64,000 bases of DNA from Sesamum alatum (GCA_034509735.1 JACGWO010000005.1:29666479-29730478); one strand, 5' to 3'. Positions 1 through 12,665 are shown, numbered from the stretch's first letter. Notes: a model not told the origin generated them from the letters alone. Translations and numbers: made by a program.

Positions 1-185
1 ATAGTTGTCCTTTCACAATAGGGAACAAACACTTCGTAGATTCATTCTTTTATATATAGTATAGATATAGATTTTAATCTTGTTACTATATAATTACTAG
101 TGATTGTAATTGTATATAAAGCTGTCATTATAGATAATTAGTGACAACATGAATATAGTGACAATAACTATATATGCGTTATTAA

Positions 186-420
186 TCTATACTATTATAT
201 AAAGCAAACCCCATTTTCACTAATAAATGACGGTTACTTACACCGCAACACCAATTTTTTTACTATACCGATAATACCCCTAAGTTAGTTTTCATTTCTT
301 TTATTTATTTATTTTAAAAGCAATGTATTGATTAATATATATATTTTCTTATTTACAATAACTTTAAAGCGTGCAATATTATTTTATATGCACGCAGGTA
401 CGGCGTGCCACGATGACTAG
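186..420 (+). mobile_element. Non-autonomous Helitron (235 bp)
   Basis: The element begins with TC (TCTATACTATTATATAAAG) and ends with CTAG. The 5' flanking base is A and the 3' flanking base is T, which is the Helitron insertion rule. The GC-rich 3' end (GCACGCAGGTACGGCGTGCC) can fold into a short hairpin just before CTAG. No coding capacity is visible. Similar termini recur at 31359-31659 and 33625-34300, supporting one local family. Confidence 0.7.
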
Positions 421-831
421 TTGTTTATAGTGACAACTTAATATGCAATTTTTTATCACAAATTCTTAATTTATACAAAATAATCATTACCGGTAAAACT
501 TTAAATTTCTATTGCAATAAAATAAAAATTCTTCTCACTGAATACATATTTTTAAGAGTGTCACATTTTTTTTTTTGTCTCTTGATTTTCTATTTTGTTG
601 TTGTGTATTAAGATACTTTTTTAAAATTATAATAAGAAAGCCTTGCTTGTCAATTATTTATACTAGTGGGTAATAATTTTTTGATTTAGTCATTAACCTT
701 AAGAATGAGATTCCTTTTGAAATTTAGCTAACATTATCAATCATAAACTTATAAATCCAAATATTATAATTAATTACTCTTTGTAAAATTAATTATTTTA
801 TAATTAATTATGTAATCGCAGACCAAATTGA

Positions 832-1051
832 TAGGAAAATTGCTTTTTTGGTCCCAAATCTTAGGGCCTTTTCTGATTTGGTCTCATTTGTTGCATTTGT
901 CTCACATTTGTTAACAATTTGATGGAAAATGTTGTTTGGGACCAAATTTGAGAAAAAAATTAAACAAATGAGACTAAATGTGAGACAAATGCAACAAATG
1001 ACATCAAATAAAAAAAATCCTAAAATATGGGACCAAAAATAAAATTTTCCC
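832..1051. mobile_element. MITE of the GGACCAAAA-rich family
   Basis: A 220-bp palindrome-like element whose arms carry GGTCCC on the left and GGGACC on the right. It is flanked by a 9-bp direct repeat CCAAATTGA (823-831 and 1052-1060). A 9-bp duplication fits a Mutator-type (MULE-derived) MITE. No ORF is present. Confidence 0.65.
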
Positions 1052-2222
1052 CCAAATTGACCTTAGCCCAAAAAGATCAATTACAAAGGAAATTCATTTT
1101 CACTATCCATATATATATATATATATATATATATCTATATATAATTAATTCATATTTCAAGAATTAGTTGGATTATGCCAAGTTAGATTTGATTTATAGC
1201 TTTTAGGAGTTCATCAGATAAGCATAAAAAAGTTATAATTTATGTGGCCCATATTGTTAAGATTGATTGCCTTTATGTTATATAATGGCTTAGGTTTGGT
1301 TACCCAACATCTTTTTTTCCCTTGTGGTACTAATAATTGTTGAGTTAGGATAGTGATTTGGGGCTCTTTTTTTCAATAAATAAATAAATAATGAATTATA
1401 TAATTGGAGAATTTAGTGGACTTTGATTAATGGCAATTTTGGAGTCTAGGTTTAATCCAAAATGTTGTGATTGAAGTTTGATTGAGATGTTTTGTATGGC
1501 ACGGAATATTTTAGTCCAGACAGAGTTTGATCAAATTTGAATTAATTACACAGTAAATATAATATACTTTTTATATGATTAGTGTATTGCTAAGAGAGAG
1601 TGACTAATCATATAAATGCATCATATTTAATATGTATTTGCTTGAGTACGATCGAACTTGATTTGAATTAAAACTTATCAACACGAACTTTTGTTCCTTA
1701 TCTTTAGGTAGAACTAATGATTATTTTGGCGTAAGGTGTCAACTCATCTCTTCCATTTAATTTTAATTTAAACTGCAAATAATTTGATGATGCATAATTT
1801 TAAGCATAGGGCTTATTGCAATTTTGGTTTGTATCTTTAGGGGGTTAGCAATTATGGTCCTTTAACTTTGGGTATGGTGATTTTGGTCCTGTATCTTTCA
1901 AATGTTCGTAGGTTTGATCCTTTAGCCCATTTTATGATCGTTTTGCCCTTTTAATGGAAAAAGCTCCATAGTCCAGCACATGCTCTTAGTAAGGCCCAAC
2001 ATGTTTCCGAAATAAAATTAAGCCTCTATAAATTCATACTTGGTTTTGACCGCCTTGCCACCGGGTATCCAAATCCTCGTTTTTACGGCTCTTTCTCCAA
2101 CCACACTACCACAGCAGATGGTTCGCATGTACTTGGTTCTTTCAGCAACAAACAGGACAACCCTGTTTCGTTTCCTACCTTAGGGCGTAAAAGTACTCCA
2201 AAATAGAGACTTAATAGAATTT
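1052..2222. other. Intergenic, AT-rich, no gene seen
   Basis: No convincing coding sequence. It holds an (AT)n microsatellite at about 1108-1134. At about 1810-1985 lies one arm of a GGTCC-type MITE (repeated TTTTGGTCCTGTATCTTT-like phrases) without a recognisable partner arm. The stretch 421-831 before the previous MITE is likewise AT-rich and empty. Confidence 0.6.
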
Positions 2223-3050
2223 GGGTTAATTACATTCACCTCCCCTGCTACTATGGGAATATACAAATTTCCCCTCTTACTATGAAAATTACAAATTGCC
2301 CCCTCTAGCTAACATGTGTTAGTCAAATTTAATAATATGTGCTTAAATGACCATTTTGCCCTCATTTATAAAACTGAAGATAATTCAATAAAATTAATAA
2401 TAGAAGTATTTTCTTATTTCTTTATTTGAAATAAAAAGAAGAAAACAAGTTTTTTTTCAAATAATTTAAAAATATACTTATGTCTTTATTTTTCTAGGAA
2501 TTGTAACGTATAGAACTTTAAGAATAAAAATACACTAAAATTTACTTGTTTAAATTTTAATTCGACATAGTAAAATTGGCTAAAATAATGGAATTTGCCT
2601 CAATATTTGTAATATTTGAGTAATATAAACTCTATTTTATTACTTGCTATAAAATAATATAATTTCAACAGAATTTGCAAGCTTTGATGATTGTTAGGAA
2701 TAAAAATTAATGTCACAATCTACACATATACAATATTTGATTAAAAAAATATTTAAAACAATATACTAAAAGTTGCGAGTATACACCCTTATTAACTTTA
2801 AAAATAACAAATTATCCTTTAAGGGTATTTAAGTCATAGAAAATAGAAAATAGAGTCATTCAAGTTGAGGGTATTATAGGAAGTTTAGACCAATTTTTTT
2901 ATAACATCAACGAAATCCATTAAGTTGACTAACGGAATGGGTAATTTGTAAGGTGGATATATTTGGAAAGGAAGTTTATGTAATTTTCATAGTAAGAGGG
3001 GAAAATTTGTAAATTCCCATAGTATTAGGGGAGGTCAGTGTAATTAACCC
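2223..3050. mobile_element. MULE-type MITE, GGGTTAATTACA family (828 bp)
   Basis: Terminal inverted repeats begin GGGTTAATTACATT and end TGTAATTAACCC, and the inversion continues for about 75 bp (CTACTATGGGAA against TTCCCATAGTA). The target duplication is ATAGAATTT (2214-2222 and 3051-3059), 9 bp as for Mutator-like elements. The interior is AT-rich and non-coding. Five relatives with the same termini and 9-bp duplications lie elsewhere in the window. Confidence 0.85.
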
Positions 3051-3074
3051 ATAGAATTTTGGATCAACAAATTG

Positions 3075-3345
3075 AACAGAAGCCTTTACTTTATTGAAGA
3101 AATACTTGAAATATTACACAGATATTTTATTCCTCTATCGAAGGAGAAAACTATTTAGCCTCCTATGGATAAGAGGACTTGACTCGTTGGGGATAACCCC
3201 ATACACTGGATATTCTAACACCTAGAGAATTTAAAGACACAATTAATTTTCCGGAAGAGTTGGAGAAGTTTTCTGATGATCCCCTTACTTCCTATCTCTC
3301 AATTTATAATGGTCGGGCTTCACTCCAACCTTGTTTTTAGATGAT
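3075..3345 (+). pseudogene. Plus-strand fragment of a retroelement/pararetrovirus-like relic
   Basis: The segment starting near 3078 (GCCTTTACTTTATTGAAGAAA) resembles the minus-strand leader that follows the primer-binding site at 7113-7127. It therefore looks like a second, inverted copy of that leader. A short coding-like plus-strand stretch without stops follows at about 3221-3337. The remainder is degraded. The head-to-head arrangement with 3512-6957 suggests a rearranged insertion. No function is expected. Confidence 0.35.
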
Positions 3346-3511
3346 GTCACTGCGTTCATCATCTAATTTGCCTTTCATCTTTCCACCTGTACTCACTATG
3401 GCTTGTCGGCCATGTGCTTGCCAGCTAGTGTCATTTGCTTTTTCTGACTGTTGGCGCTTTTCTCTTCTTCTACCGACAGTATTCTTTTTGATTTCTTACA
3501 TCTAGAGGGTT

Positions 3512-6500
3512 TTACCTCGTTCTGTAAAAATACTTTCTTTTACCATTTTTTGGTTTTGGTTCGGGTTTATTTTGGATTACCCAAATCTTTATCCCGAACA
3601 AGGATTTTTCATGCTTCTCACAACAAGGGCATATGTGGTTATGCCATTGTCCCACATGCATCATGTTGCATGCCTTCTTCCTCATGGCCTCCGTTGCAGG
3701 CAGCTTATTTTCACATAGGAGCATTTTTTTCTTTTCGAATAGGCTCTCTGCAAACTCAGTACTTTTTCCTATCATAGAATTTAACAAGAATGATCCATTT
3801 AATTTATTTGAAAATATTTTAAATGGATACTTGACTTTGTCCATCTCCATGAGACAGACCCAGAATCCCCAAGCTCTTCTGGTAGATATGTCATCTTCAC
3901 TGAGGGAAGATACCAGGGGAGCTTCTCCAGTGGGAGCCTTGACTTTGTTAAATGCTACCATGTCAGGTCTCTGTAACTTGATAAAATGAAATACTGATGA
4001 GACCCTTTTCCTGCGATTTCTGGAGCTATTGAAATGAACTTGAGCTCCAAAATATCCCCTTGTTTGAGGTGGGGATTGTTCTGCCATGCGTCATAAACCG
4101 CTCCACTGATCCATTCCGGAAGTTTTGAGATTTCCGGGACATAGTATGAACTGAAGCGAGTGCTCCAAAGTCATACCATTCTCGAACATCTTTTGGGTTA
4201 GACCCTTCGAGCATCCAGGTCCTGTTATATCTCCCGGATGTGCCTACGATGGTCTTGCTTGGATTGATGCCTTTTCGGAAAATAAGGTTTTCCCATTATC
4301 TCTAGTAACCCTGCCAAAAAGAAACAGAAGATAAAGATTCATTAGTATTAACCTTAGAAGTGCCTGTCATCGGCCTAAGGTTAATCTCCTCCTCTTTTAC
4401 CCCAGAGGCGCTGGGTTGACTTGAATTATCAGGAGTTTGCACTTCCTTTAACTCAACTTTTCCCTTTTCACCAGAGTCTGGCGATGGCCTTGTGCAAGCA
4501 GTACTTGAATCTGCCGCTACAGGTTTAGAGCCTTGTTCTCTAATTGCAGGTTTAGAGCCCTGCTCTCTTAATTCTCGGGCGATCGCTAAAGTTGATGCCT
4601 TTCGAATTGGTTCTAGTAGATCATGCCATAACGAGCCTGCGGCTAGTTTGGTACTCCTGATGCGATCTGGACAGTGTCAAGATCAGCTTGTTGGACCTGG
4701 CCAGCTATTTAGGCTTTGATCGTCAGCTGTCCAAATCTCTTATCAATCTCCTCAAGGTTTTCCCTGAGGTGCTTGAGTTTTATAATGACGGAGTCTGCTT
4801 CAGCCGCCTCCATCTCTCGTCAAGAAATTGTGTTATGATGTTTCCTCTGGTTCAACCCTATCTGGTTGAGGACTCTACCGATCCCTGCAATCCTAAAGCC
4901 GTCGTGTGGGCTGAGATTAGAGTCTTGTCTCATGATTCTTTCCATGGTTTTGTTCGACACCGTCATCTTTGAAAAGAATCCTGATAAGCTATCTGAGGTT
5001 TGAAGCCTATCTCCTTCGTTGTAACTACTCTAATTCGGTTGAAGATCCATCCGAATCACTTTCTATTTCTTCCTCGTATATGCTTTCATCTGAGGGAAGA
5101 TTTTCAAATTGGTAGATTGGTACCAAGTCGCCGTAGTAAATTGCATCAAGAATGCCATTCGTGGCTTCAAACTGTTGTAATTCACCATGTTTCTGCGGCA
5201 CCTTTTGTCCGGCAGTTACAATCTTTGAAACTTTCATTGGCTTGGGTATGGGCTCATCTGAAAGTTCTTCTCGTAGGAGTTCTCCCTGTGCATCTTGCAT
5301 CTGTTCGTCTGGATCCTTGAGATGAAACTCTTGTTGGTCCTATTCTCTGTCCAGATTTGTGTGATCTGACCTTTGATTTGGGCCACCATGATCTCCTTCT
5401 AAAAGAGGATTTTCTGGAACTCTTGGAATAAGAGTCACTACCTTGCTTTTTCCTTTTCTTTTGCTCGCTTGATTCTCCTATAATGGTTGGAAAATTGTTA
5501 TTATCACAACAGAGGGGAGTTCTTTCAATCTTACCTCTCAGTCTTTTCATGTTCTTCTGGACATATGCTTAATAACACCAATCATTTAGTTTGTCTTTGA
5601 GGAAAGCGATTCTTCTTGCCACCGAATGCAGTTGTCCTTCAGGTACTTTGTATGACTGTATCAACGTTTCCCTCCATGGACTGCAGATTTTTGCAAAGAA
5701 CATTTGAGCAACTATTTCAGTTGTTACTCCACTCTAGAAGAAATATTTGCGAAACCAATAGATATATTCATCTATGGCACAAATATTCCTTAATTCGAGG
5801 GCAAAGAGAGCTTGTGAGTACTCTCTAGCCTTTTCGGCTCTACTTCTTTCGAAGTATCCATCTCCAATGAAGTGTATCTTAATCATCTTTCCAAGTCTTT
5901 CTGCGATAGTACTTATGGACTCTCCGGCTAGGATACTTGCTTTGGTGTCTCCTGGGGTGTTATCCCCTCCGACCCTCACAGAAGCTTCCAAGATTAACTC
6001 CAATAACCTTATGAAGTTCTCCTTGTCAAGTTCTAATGTGGTTGCTGCTATCTTCATGGCTGCAACCCATTCGTCTATCAACTTTTCAATGTTTTGAAAG
6101 TCGATGATATCCAGGTTGAGTATGGTGCCATATGGGTGTAAGGGCTGGAGCATAGTTCTTGCCCATGATGTATTTTCAGGCACCCGTCATGAACTCTGTC
6201 CTGAATTTTCTCTTAATCTGGTTCCCACGAATGTTGGAGTGGCGTTAGTGTGGAAATCCGTACCTTCTCTCATAGGATGATCCTGTGAGGGATCATTCGA
6301 GCGTGTACTTCCCTCCGGCGGTGGTAGGGCTGGTGCGATCTCATTGGTTTGGATGTTGATTAGATCCACAATCCCAAGTTGGGAAAATGATTCAGCTAAT
6401 TCCTGTAGATATGATAATCCACCCTTGATATATCCATTATTTTATGGATTTGATGATCTCAAGGATAAGATCTTCTTGCGTCTTTGGCTTTGGGATCTCC

Positions 6501-6957
6501 GTCTCCTTTCCCTTCTGATGTAGAATAGGTATTAGTCCAAAGGCATCCCTGATGCGCTCTTGGTGAGATCTGGATGTCTTAGGGGTATTCCTTTGGTTTC
6601 TCCTTAGATCTGTGACTTCAACTTTCAGATCTGTAATATCCTTGCGTAGATTTGGAATGATGTTCAGGATCTCATCCATCTTTTGACCCAAGAGGTCTAT
6701 TTTCATAGGTATATGGATTAACTCGAGTTCCTTTAATCATTGTTTTTAGATCTGTATTGATTTCAGAATTTACCTGTTCCATTTCTCCTGGTTGGGATTC
6801 TTCCATGGATCTCAGCTGCTTGTAGACGCCTCACCGTATTTCCGGGTAGCATCTGTCGGACTTGGTAATTTCTCAAGCATTCATCTTTTTCTTCATCAGT
6901 AAGAAAATTCAAGTCAATCCTTCTCGGACTGTTGTCAATTTTGTTAAGAATTTCCAT
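3512..6957 (-). pseudogene. Decayed gag/capsid-like polyprotein of a tRNA-Met-primed retroelement (pararetrovirus-like)
   Basis: Read on the minus strand, a series of broken ORFs follows in order from 6957. First comes a short charged N-terminal piece. Next is a coiled-coil-like segment (6706-6437), then a capsid/gag-like domain (6183-5734) and a very basic stretch rich in Arg, Lys and Ser (5550-5254). An acidic Asp/Glu/Ser tail follows (to 5025), and then a conserved-looking block (4214-3512) containing paired cysteines. The order of capsid, basic region and acidic region, with an upstream tRNA-Met-type primer site, fits Caulimoviridae-like endogenous pararetroviruses or a related retroelement. 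Stops and frameshifts separate every block, and no protease, reverse transcriptase or RNase H was seen. Assignment to a virus family is inference. This is a dead copy. Confidence 0.45.
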
Positions 6958-7112
6958 AAGAAAATTCGTTTTCTGTATTTTCAGAATTGAAAATATTCCC
7001 TATTTTCATTGTAACTCGAACTCTTGTTCGGTTCCATACTTTTTCAAAGATCTTCTCTGTTAGGGATAAAATGTTAATATGTAATATAAACAAGCATTTC
7101 TTCAATAAATCT

Positions 7113-7127
7113 AGGCTCTGATACTAT
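7113..7127 (-). other. Primer-binding-site-like sequence for initiator tRNA-Met
   Basis: On the minus strand this reads TAGTATCAGAGCCTA, one mismatch from the plant retroelement/caulimovirid primer site TGGTATCAGAGC. It lies about 155 bases upstream of the first relic ORF at 6957, which is the expected order. No LTR pair could be found around it. Confidence 0.5.
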
Positions 7128-7189
7128 TTCTAAGGTGCATAGGAGATAAAATGCCAAAAGAAATGGAAACGGACTAAAATGCTTGAAAA

Positions 7190-7420
7190 TCGGCTCTCAT
7201 TATCATCCGGCGGTGGCACATCGCAGGGGAAGAAATAAACCCTGAAATCTCAATTGAAGATAAATGGAAATAGTGGGCCGGAAAAAATCTCAATTGAAGA
7301 TATGAAATGAAAAGAGTGGGTGGGAACTCGACTCTCATTGTCGTTGCGGCGGCGGCACATCGTTGGGGATGAAATATACCCTAAAATCTCAATTAAAGAT
7401 ATGAAATGAAAATAGTGGGC
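7190..7420. repeat. Imperfect direct duplication (about 138-bp period)
   Basis: Two similar blocks, about 7192-7272 and 7328-7410, both read CTCTCATT..TC, then a GC-rich GGCGG-containing segment with GGCACATCG, then AAATCTCAATT.AAGATA. The copies have diverged by several substitutions. No coding function is seen. Confidence 0.55.
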
Positions 7421-7879
7421 TTGGGATTGTAGATTGGGTTAGAAAGGAAGATTGGGCTGGAGTTTTGTAAATTAATAATTTAATTGTAATTTTTTGAAAA
7501 AAGATGATTGTTAATTTTTAACAAGATGTATTTTTTAAATTATTTATTTTATAAATTGTGGAGTAAATTAAAATATTTTATATATTGTTGTTATAAATTG
7601 TATGTTTGTATTTATTTCATAAATTGTTGAATTTATTTTTGTGTGTTCCTATTTAAATTATATTGAAAAGTTATTGAAAGTTTTTTTTATTTGAATACAT
7701 TTTTTTTAGCTTAGTCAATTGATATATAACATATTGATATGGTATATATATGTATATAATATGATCCAAGTCAATCGATTCTTTTAATTCGGTCCAATCA
7801 GTCGGACCAGTAATTCAATAATCTGTCCGGTTCGATATCCGGTCCGTGTTTCAAAACAATGCCTCAAAGGAATGATCCA

Positions 7880-8262
7880 ATAAATTCCCTTATATGTCCT
7901 GCCTCAAGGTCCCTCTTACATTTATCTGGGAGTTGGCACCATCAAGGGGAAATCCATGTTCATTCGACCACTTGAAAAAATATGTGCAAGAATAAGGAGG
8001 TAGGACGTTTGAGATTTCGAAGGCTGGATTTATTTAATGATGCATTACTCGCTAAACAGGCATGGAGTATTTTGCAGCAACCCACCTCTTTGGTGAGTAG
8101 ATTATATAATGCCAAGTATTTTTGTCATACTAATTTTTTGAATGCAGAATTGGGGTCGTGACCATCCCTCACGTGGAGCAGTATCCTCGAAGTACGTGGC
8201 TAGATTGTAGTGGGGTCTCGATGGAGGGTGGGTAATGACTCTAATATTGTAGTATGTGGTGA
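7880..8262 (+). pseudogene. LINE ORF2 relic, part 1 (end of RT region)
   Basis: A broken plus-strand reading matches the region after the reverse transcriptase of plant L1 LINEs: a glycine/leucine-rich motif followed by FRRLDLFNDALLAKQAW (about 8010-8060) and LYNAKYF. Stops and frameshifts interrupt it. The continuation of this same LINE appears at 9222-9279 and 12842-13256, separated by later insertions. Confidence 0.7.
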
Positions 8263-8421
8263 AAAAATTCAAGTAATCGTAGTACAGTTTTTGAAAATTA
8301 ATTAGATAATAATAATTGTTTTGGAAATCAATTTCGCAAAACAAACACGTTGGATGGAACAAGTAAAAGATCAATTAGATATGTTATTATAATATAAATT
8401 TAAATTGAAAACTTGCAAGAA

Positions 8422-8940
8422 TGTTGTATCGTAACAACTCTCAATCTAGAGCAGATTACCAACTGAATCATAGAATTACTTATGTTTGCCTTGAAAAAAT
8501 TATAAAACCATATTATTGTGCTCCGAGTAATACACAACTTCTTTCAAGATAAGACAACTATGTTATTTCGGTACAACACTGTACCGAAAAACACCTCAAA
8601 CAATACTCATTCGCCACTACAAATTGAAGAACTAATCTCAGATTTTTGGAGAAAAAACCAAGCAGAAAGAAGAGAGAAAACTCTTGTTGTTTTTAGGTGA
8701 AGCTTTTAGATGTTCAACTGTGGTGTATTCTTTGAAGTGTGAGACACCCGCCTTTATATAAGCTTAGAATTCAGCAACCATAAAATACTAGAATTAAAAA
8801 CCCATTTGAAACAGTCAAATAAAAGCAACACGTGTGGGGCAACTCATTTTCACTCTAATTTCCATAACACTTCAAATAACCTTTAAACTTAAACTCAATA
8901 TAAGGATTTTATTTAACTAATACACTTTCAATGTGGGACA
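8422..8940 (-). mobile_element. Possible solo LTR (minus orientation)
   Basis: On the minus strand the block starts TGTCCCACATTG, contains a TATATAAAG box at about 8753-8762 followed by a GC-richer leader, and can be closed at a terminal ACA at 8422. It interrupts the LINE relic. No clean 5-bp target duplication was found, so the ends and the LTR identity are tentative. Confidence 0.35.
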
Positions 8941-9084
8941 AAAATAAGTGAAAAAAACTTCTTTTTTTTGCTACTCAATTTTGAGGAAAAAAACAAATTT
9001 TGAAGGAAATTAGGGCAAGGAAAGGGGATTTCTCTCTTCTCTAACAAAAATTGAATTTTCCCTCAAATAAAAAATGCTTAAATG

Positions 9085-9279
9085 ATAAATGAAAAAGTGG
9101 ATGAGGACCAAAACTGCAATTTTTTGTAAGTTATGGGACCAAAAGTGCCAATCCCGTAATGAATGGAACCAAAAGTGGAAAGGGCCTAACTTATGGGACC
9201 AAAAATGCTATTTCCCCACATTTTGATTCAAGGGGGAACTACACTGTCAGAAGTGCCTATCAACTTGCCCTGTCGAGAA
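9085..9279. mobile_element. MITE half-copy followed by LINE relic part 2
   Basis: From about 9085 to 9218 there is one arm of the GGACCAAAA-rich MITE family (GGGACCAAAAGTG phrases repeated). From about 9222 to 9279 a short plus-strand coding relic resembles the GNYTVRSAYQLA motif that starts the zinc-binding (zf-RVT) region of plant LINE ORF2. It is cut at 9279 by the hAT insertion. Confidence 0.55.
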
Positions 9280-10147
9280 CATGGTTCAAAGTATCGGCCG
9301 ATACATAACCGGATCGGCCCTCGCCGATCCGAGAAAATCCGCCGATTCGCTATATTATCCGAGGTGAATTCATATCGCCGAAGTTATCCGATGTCATCCG
9401 ATATTATCGCCGATACAATGATACTATCGATCGTATCCGATGATATCGACGATACAATTGATTTACATGAGCAAGTTTGGAGATGAAGATTGCGCTGAGG
9501 AAGCTTCAAAAACTCCTGTGGCAGAACAATTTGGTGGAACTTGCTGTGGCAGAACAGCTTCAAAGCAATTCCAAGCTTCAGATTGCAATTCCAATCAATA
9601 GCTATTTTCCTGTCAATTTCTGAACTTAGCAGTGATAATGGATATTTTTGCAGCTTTTCAAACTTGAAATTGAGTATTGTTAAGACAAAGAATCTCTTGC
9701 TTTTTCAGATATATTGGAAGTGATAGTTTAGATGGATGTAAGGCTGCAACATTGGCTAAAATGGGCAGAGATTCCCACATTATTGAATGGAAATAGTGGA
9801 TTGACTTGTCTATCACAAAAAAGAAAGCTGCCATATATGTATTGTTTATAATAGGAGACAATTATTGTAGGTTAATAGTAAAAAGAACCTGTGACTTTAT
9901 TGTACATTTGAAGTTTATAAATGCATTCCAAGTTTTCAAGCTCCCAAACCGAAAACATTACTCTACTTTTGTTGTGTTCAAAGTATCCAGCTTTCCAAAC
10001 CCGTAAGTCTTTAAGTTTATAAATTGGTTCAATTATTATGTTTATTTATTTGTATTTTGTTAAATATATCAAATTATTATCTAAAATACATTATTTTTTT
10101 TAATTTTGTAGTATATGTCAACTTAGTTCGGTTCATTATATAATATA

Positions 10148-10645
10148 GGGTTAATTACATTTAGACCCCCTCTGAAAATGCATAATTACACTTTCCCCTA
10201 AAGAAATTTTGAAATTACATTTACACCCCCTCTAAAAATTCTTTGTTTACACCTGACCTCCATTCGTTAAAGTTTGGGCGGAAAATGTTCATTTCAACAA
10301 AAATAATTACATAAATTTCAATTTTACCTCTCATTTAACATTCTTGTGTAATAATTTTATACTTATAAGGAAAAAATATAATAATATTGGCCTCACTCCA
10401 TACATATACGTTACACTTATCCTCTTATAAGTACAAAAATATACATGAGAATGTTAAATGATGGGCAAAATTGAAAATTTGTGTAATTATTTTTGTTGAC
10501 GTGAATATTTTTCGTCCAAACTCTAACAGATGGGGGTGAGGTGTAAACAGAGAATTTTCGGAGGGGGTGTAAGTGTAATTTCAAAACTTTTTTGGGGGAA
10601 ACTGTAATTATACATTTTCAGAGGGGGTGTAAGTGTAATTAACCC
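10148..10645. mobile_element. MULE-type MITE nested in the hAT element
   Basis: Terminal repeats GGGTTAATTACA/TGTAATTAACCC, with long inverted arms rich in AGGGGGTGTAA. The target duplication is TATAATATA (10139-10147 and 10646-10654). It is 498 bp and non-coding. The insertion splits hAT sequence upstream of the remaining transposase exons. Confidence 0.88.
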
Positions 10646-10662
10646 TATAATATATGTCAACT

Positions 10663-12665
10663 TTGTGTATCATATATGAAGCAATGGATAGAGCCGAAAT
10701 GACGATTAAAGCAAGTGTTAGAAGATGGGAGAAATATTGAGAGATTATAGATGACAGATGGTATCGACAACTACACAGGCATTTGCATGCAGCAGGTAAC
10801 TTTTATTCTTTTCCTTATTCTTTTCCTTATATGAGTAAAATATTATTTTAAATTTATTTTTTGCTTGTTTTTTAGGTTATTTCTTCAACCCAATTCTGCA
10901 ATACTCAAACACTTGTGTGTTTGACACGACTGAGGTTAGACGAGGAGTCAAAGAAGTGATTAAAAGACTGGAGCCGGACTTAATTGTTCAAGCTAACGCA
11001 ATGAACGAGGTATAAAATTTTATATATTTTCCGACTTCTTTGAAAATAAATTTTTCTCAAATATGCATACTTCTAATAATTGTAGATAAGGACATTTGTT
11101 GATAAATTGGGAGAACTTGGAACTCCACTGACAAGACAAGCAGTATCTACGTCTCTCCCAGGTATTAATGATTCTAAGTACTTATGTATTTACAATGCAT
11201 AATATTCACGTGACATCTAAATATAAATTTTATTTTAGCTCAATGGTGGTATAATTATGGTGATGAGGCACCCAACCATCAGAGGATAGCAGTTAAGGTG
11301 TTGAGTCAAACATGTGCATCATCTGGGTGTGAAAAAAATTGGAATACTTGGTCATTGATTCATACTAAACTGCATAACTGTTTGGCAACCCAAAAGTTGC
11401 ATAATTTGGTGTATGCCCATTATAATATGCGATTAAGAGTCAGAAATTCGATGAATCAAAGGGAAGATGATGACTATTATAGTCCAATTGATCTTAATCA
11501 TATCTTTCATGACAATGACATCTTGGACGAGTGGACACGGGAAAACGAAGAGCCGTTGCTACCCGAAGATGATTTAGAGTGGTTAGATGAAGACAACCAA
11601 CAGGATGAAGAAGGGCTTAAGGATAATGCACCAAACGATGAGGATGATGATGCCATGCTTCCTTTGTCTCGTTGGTCTATTCAAAGGTCATCAAAAGGGA
11701 AAGGTAAACATGTTTCATGGCAAGAAAAAGCTACAAAAGTCACGTTCAAGGACAAAATTGGACACGTTTCGCCCTCAAGAAAGGATAAACATGTTTTACC
11801 AAGGTCAAGCAATCAGGATGATAGTGATGACGATGACGATGACAATGATGATGATGATGACGACGACGACGATGATAATGATGGAGGTGGAAATGGGCAC
11901 AAAGATACACAACAAAGTCATGGCATGACATGGGCTGAAGGAGATGAAAATTACTATGCAACTCAAGACACAGACCATGGGTATCGCCCCAGAATTGAGA
12001 ATCAACATCGGTTCCTATCCAATTTGTCGGATTTCCCCACTCAATATGATGATTCTCAATCACAAAGACATGGTAGAAGGCAGCCTGACCTCCAGTACTC
12101 TATGCAGACTCTGGAAATTGATGACTACAGAGCACACCAATTGCAAGGATTTCAGGGATCATCAACAAGTACACATAGTGGGAGATCTCGGGCTAGAAGA
12201 AGAAATCGTGGAAGCACTACAGATAGCCTTGGTGAGAGTAATCGACATTCAGTTATAGAATCCTCTCATAGTAGTGGTACTAGTACATACTATCAAGGTT
12301 CAGACTATCACAACCCGAACATGGAGCATGTAATGCCACCACAGCCACTTCCTCAAGTGCCTTATATTCTACCGTATCAAGGTGTTTTCCCACAAGGCCC
12401 TTATGTAATACCAACTCAACCAGTGATGTACTTTTCATATGGAATACCTTCTCACCCGGCAGGTGTTATCAATGTTGGTTCTTACGCCACGCCTTTCGAT
12501 CATAATTACTCACCTACTTCACATGATTATTACAGGAGGAGGGATGACGATGATGATGCCGCATCGGCGATCCACTTTCTTTTGATCATGCTTGTATATC
12601 TTAAGCATTTTTGTAATTTATCGATGCTTGATATTAGAAAACTTTTGATTTGTAATATTATATAG
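10663..12665 (+). pseudogene. hAT transposase, C-terminal part with dimerisation domain and long acidic tail
   Basis: Four inferred exons, about 10663-10795, 10876-11009, 11086-11161 and 11239-12665, have GT-AG junctions. The last exon opens with the hAT C-terminal dimerisation motif (QTCASSGCEKNW, followed by LIHTKLHNCLA and LVYAHYNMRLRVRN). About 390 further residues follow. They include a run of more than 20 mostly Asp residues (nt 11815-11880), Ser/Arg-rich and Gln/His-rich stretches, and a Pro/Tyr-rich part (PQPLPQVPYILPYQG). An in-frame TGA at 10738-10740 interrupts the first exon. The N-terminal BED zinc finger and most of the catalytic core are absent, so this copy should not be active. 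The tail may be a normal part of this hAT clade. Its role is unknown. Confidence 0.75.

Noticed and set aside
3451..3989. Plus-strand ORFs of 108 and 118 aa
   Set aside because: They are opposite to the more family-like minus-strand block of the retroelement relic and have no motif.
11587..12008. His-, Met- and Ile-rich ORFs overlapping the Asp-rich hAT tail on both strands
   Set aside because: They are by-products of the GATGAT repeat read in other frames.
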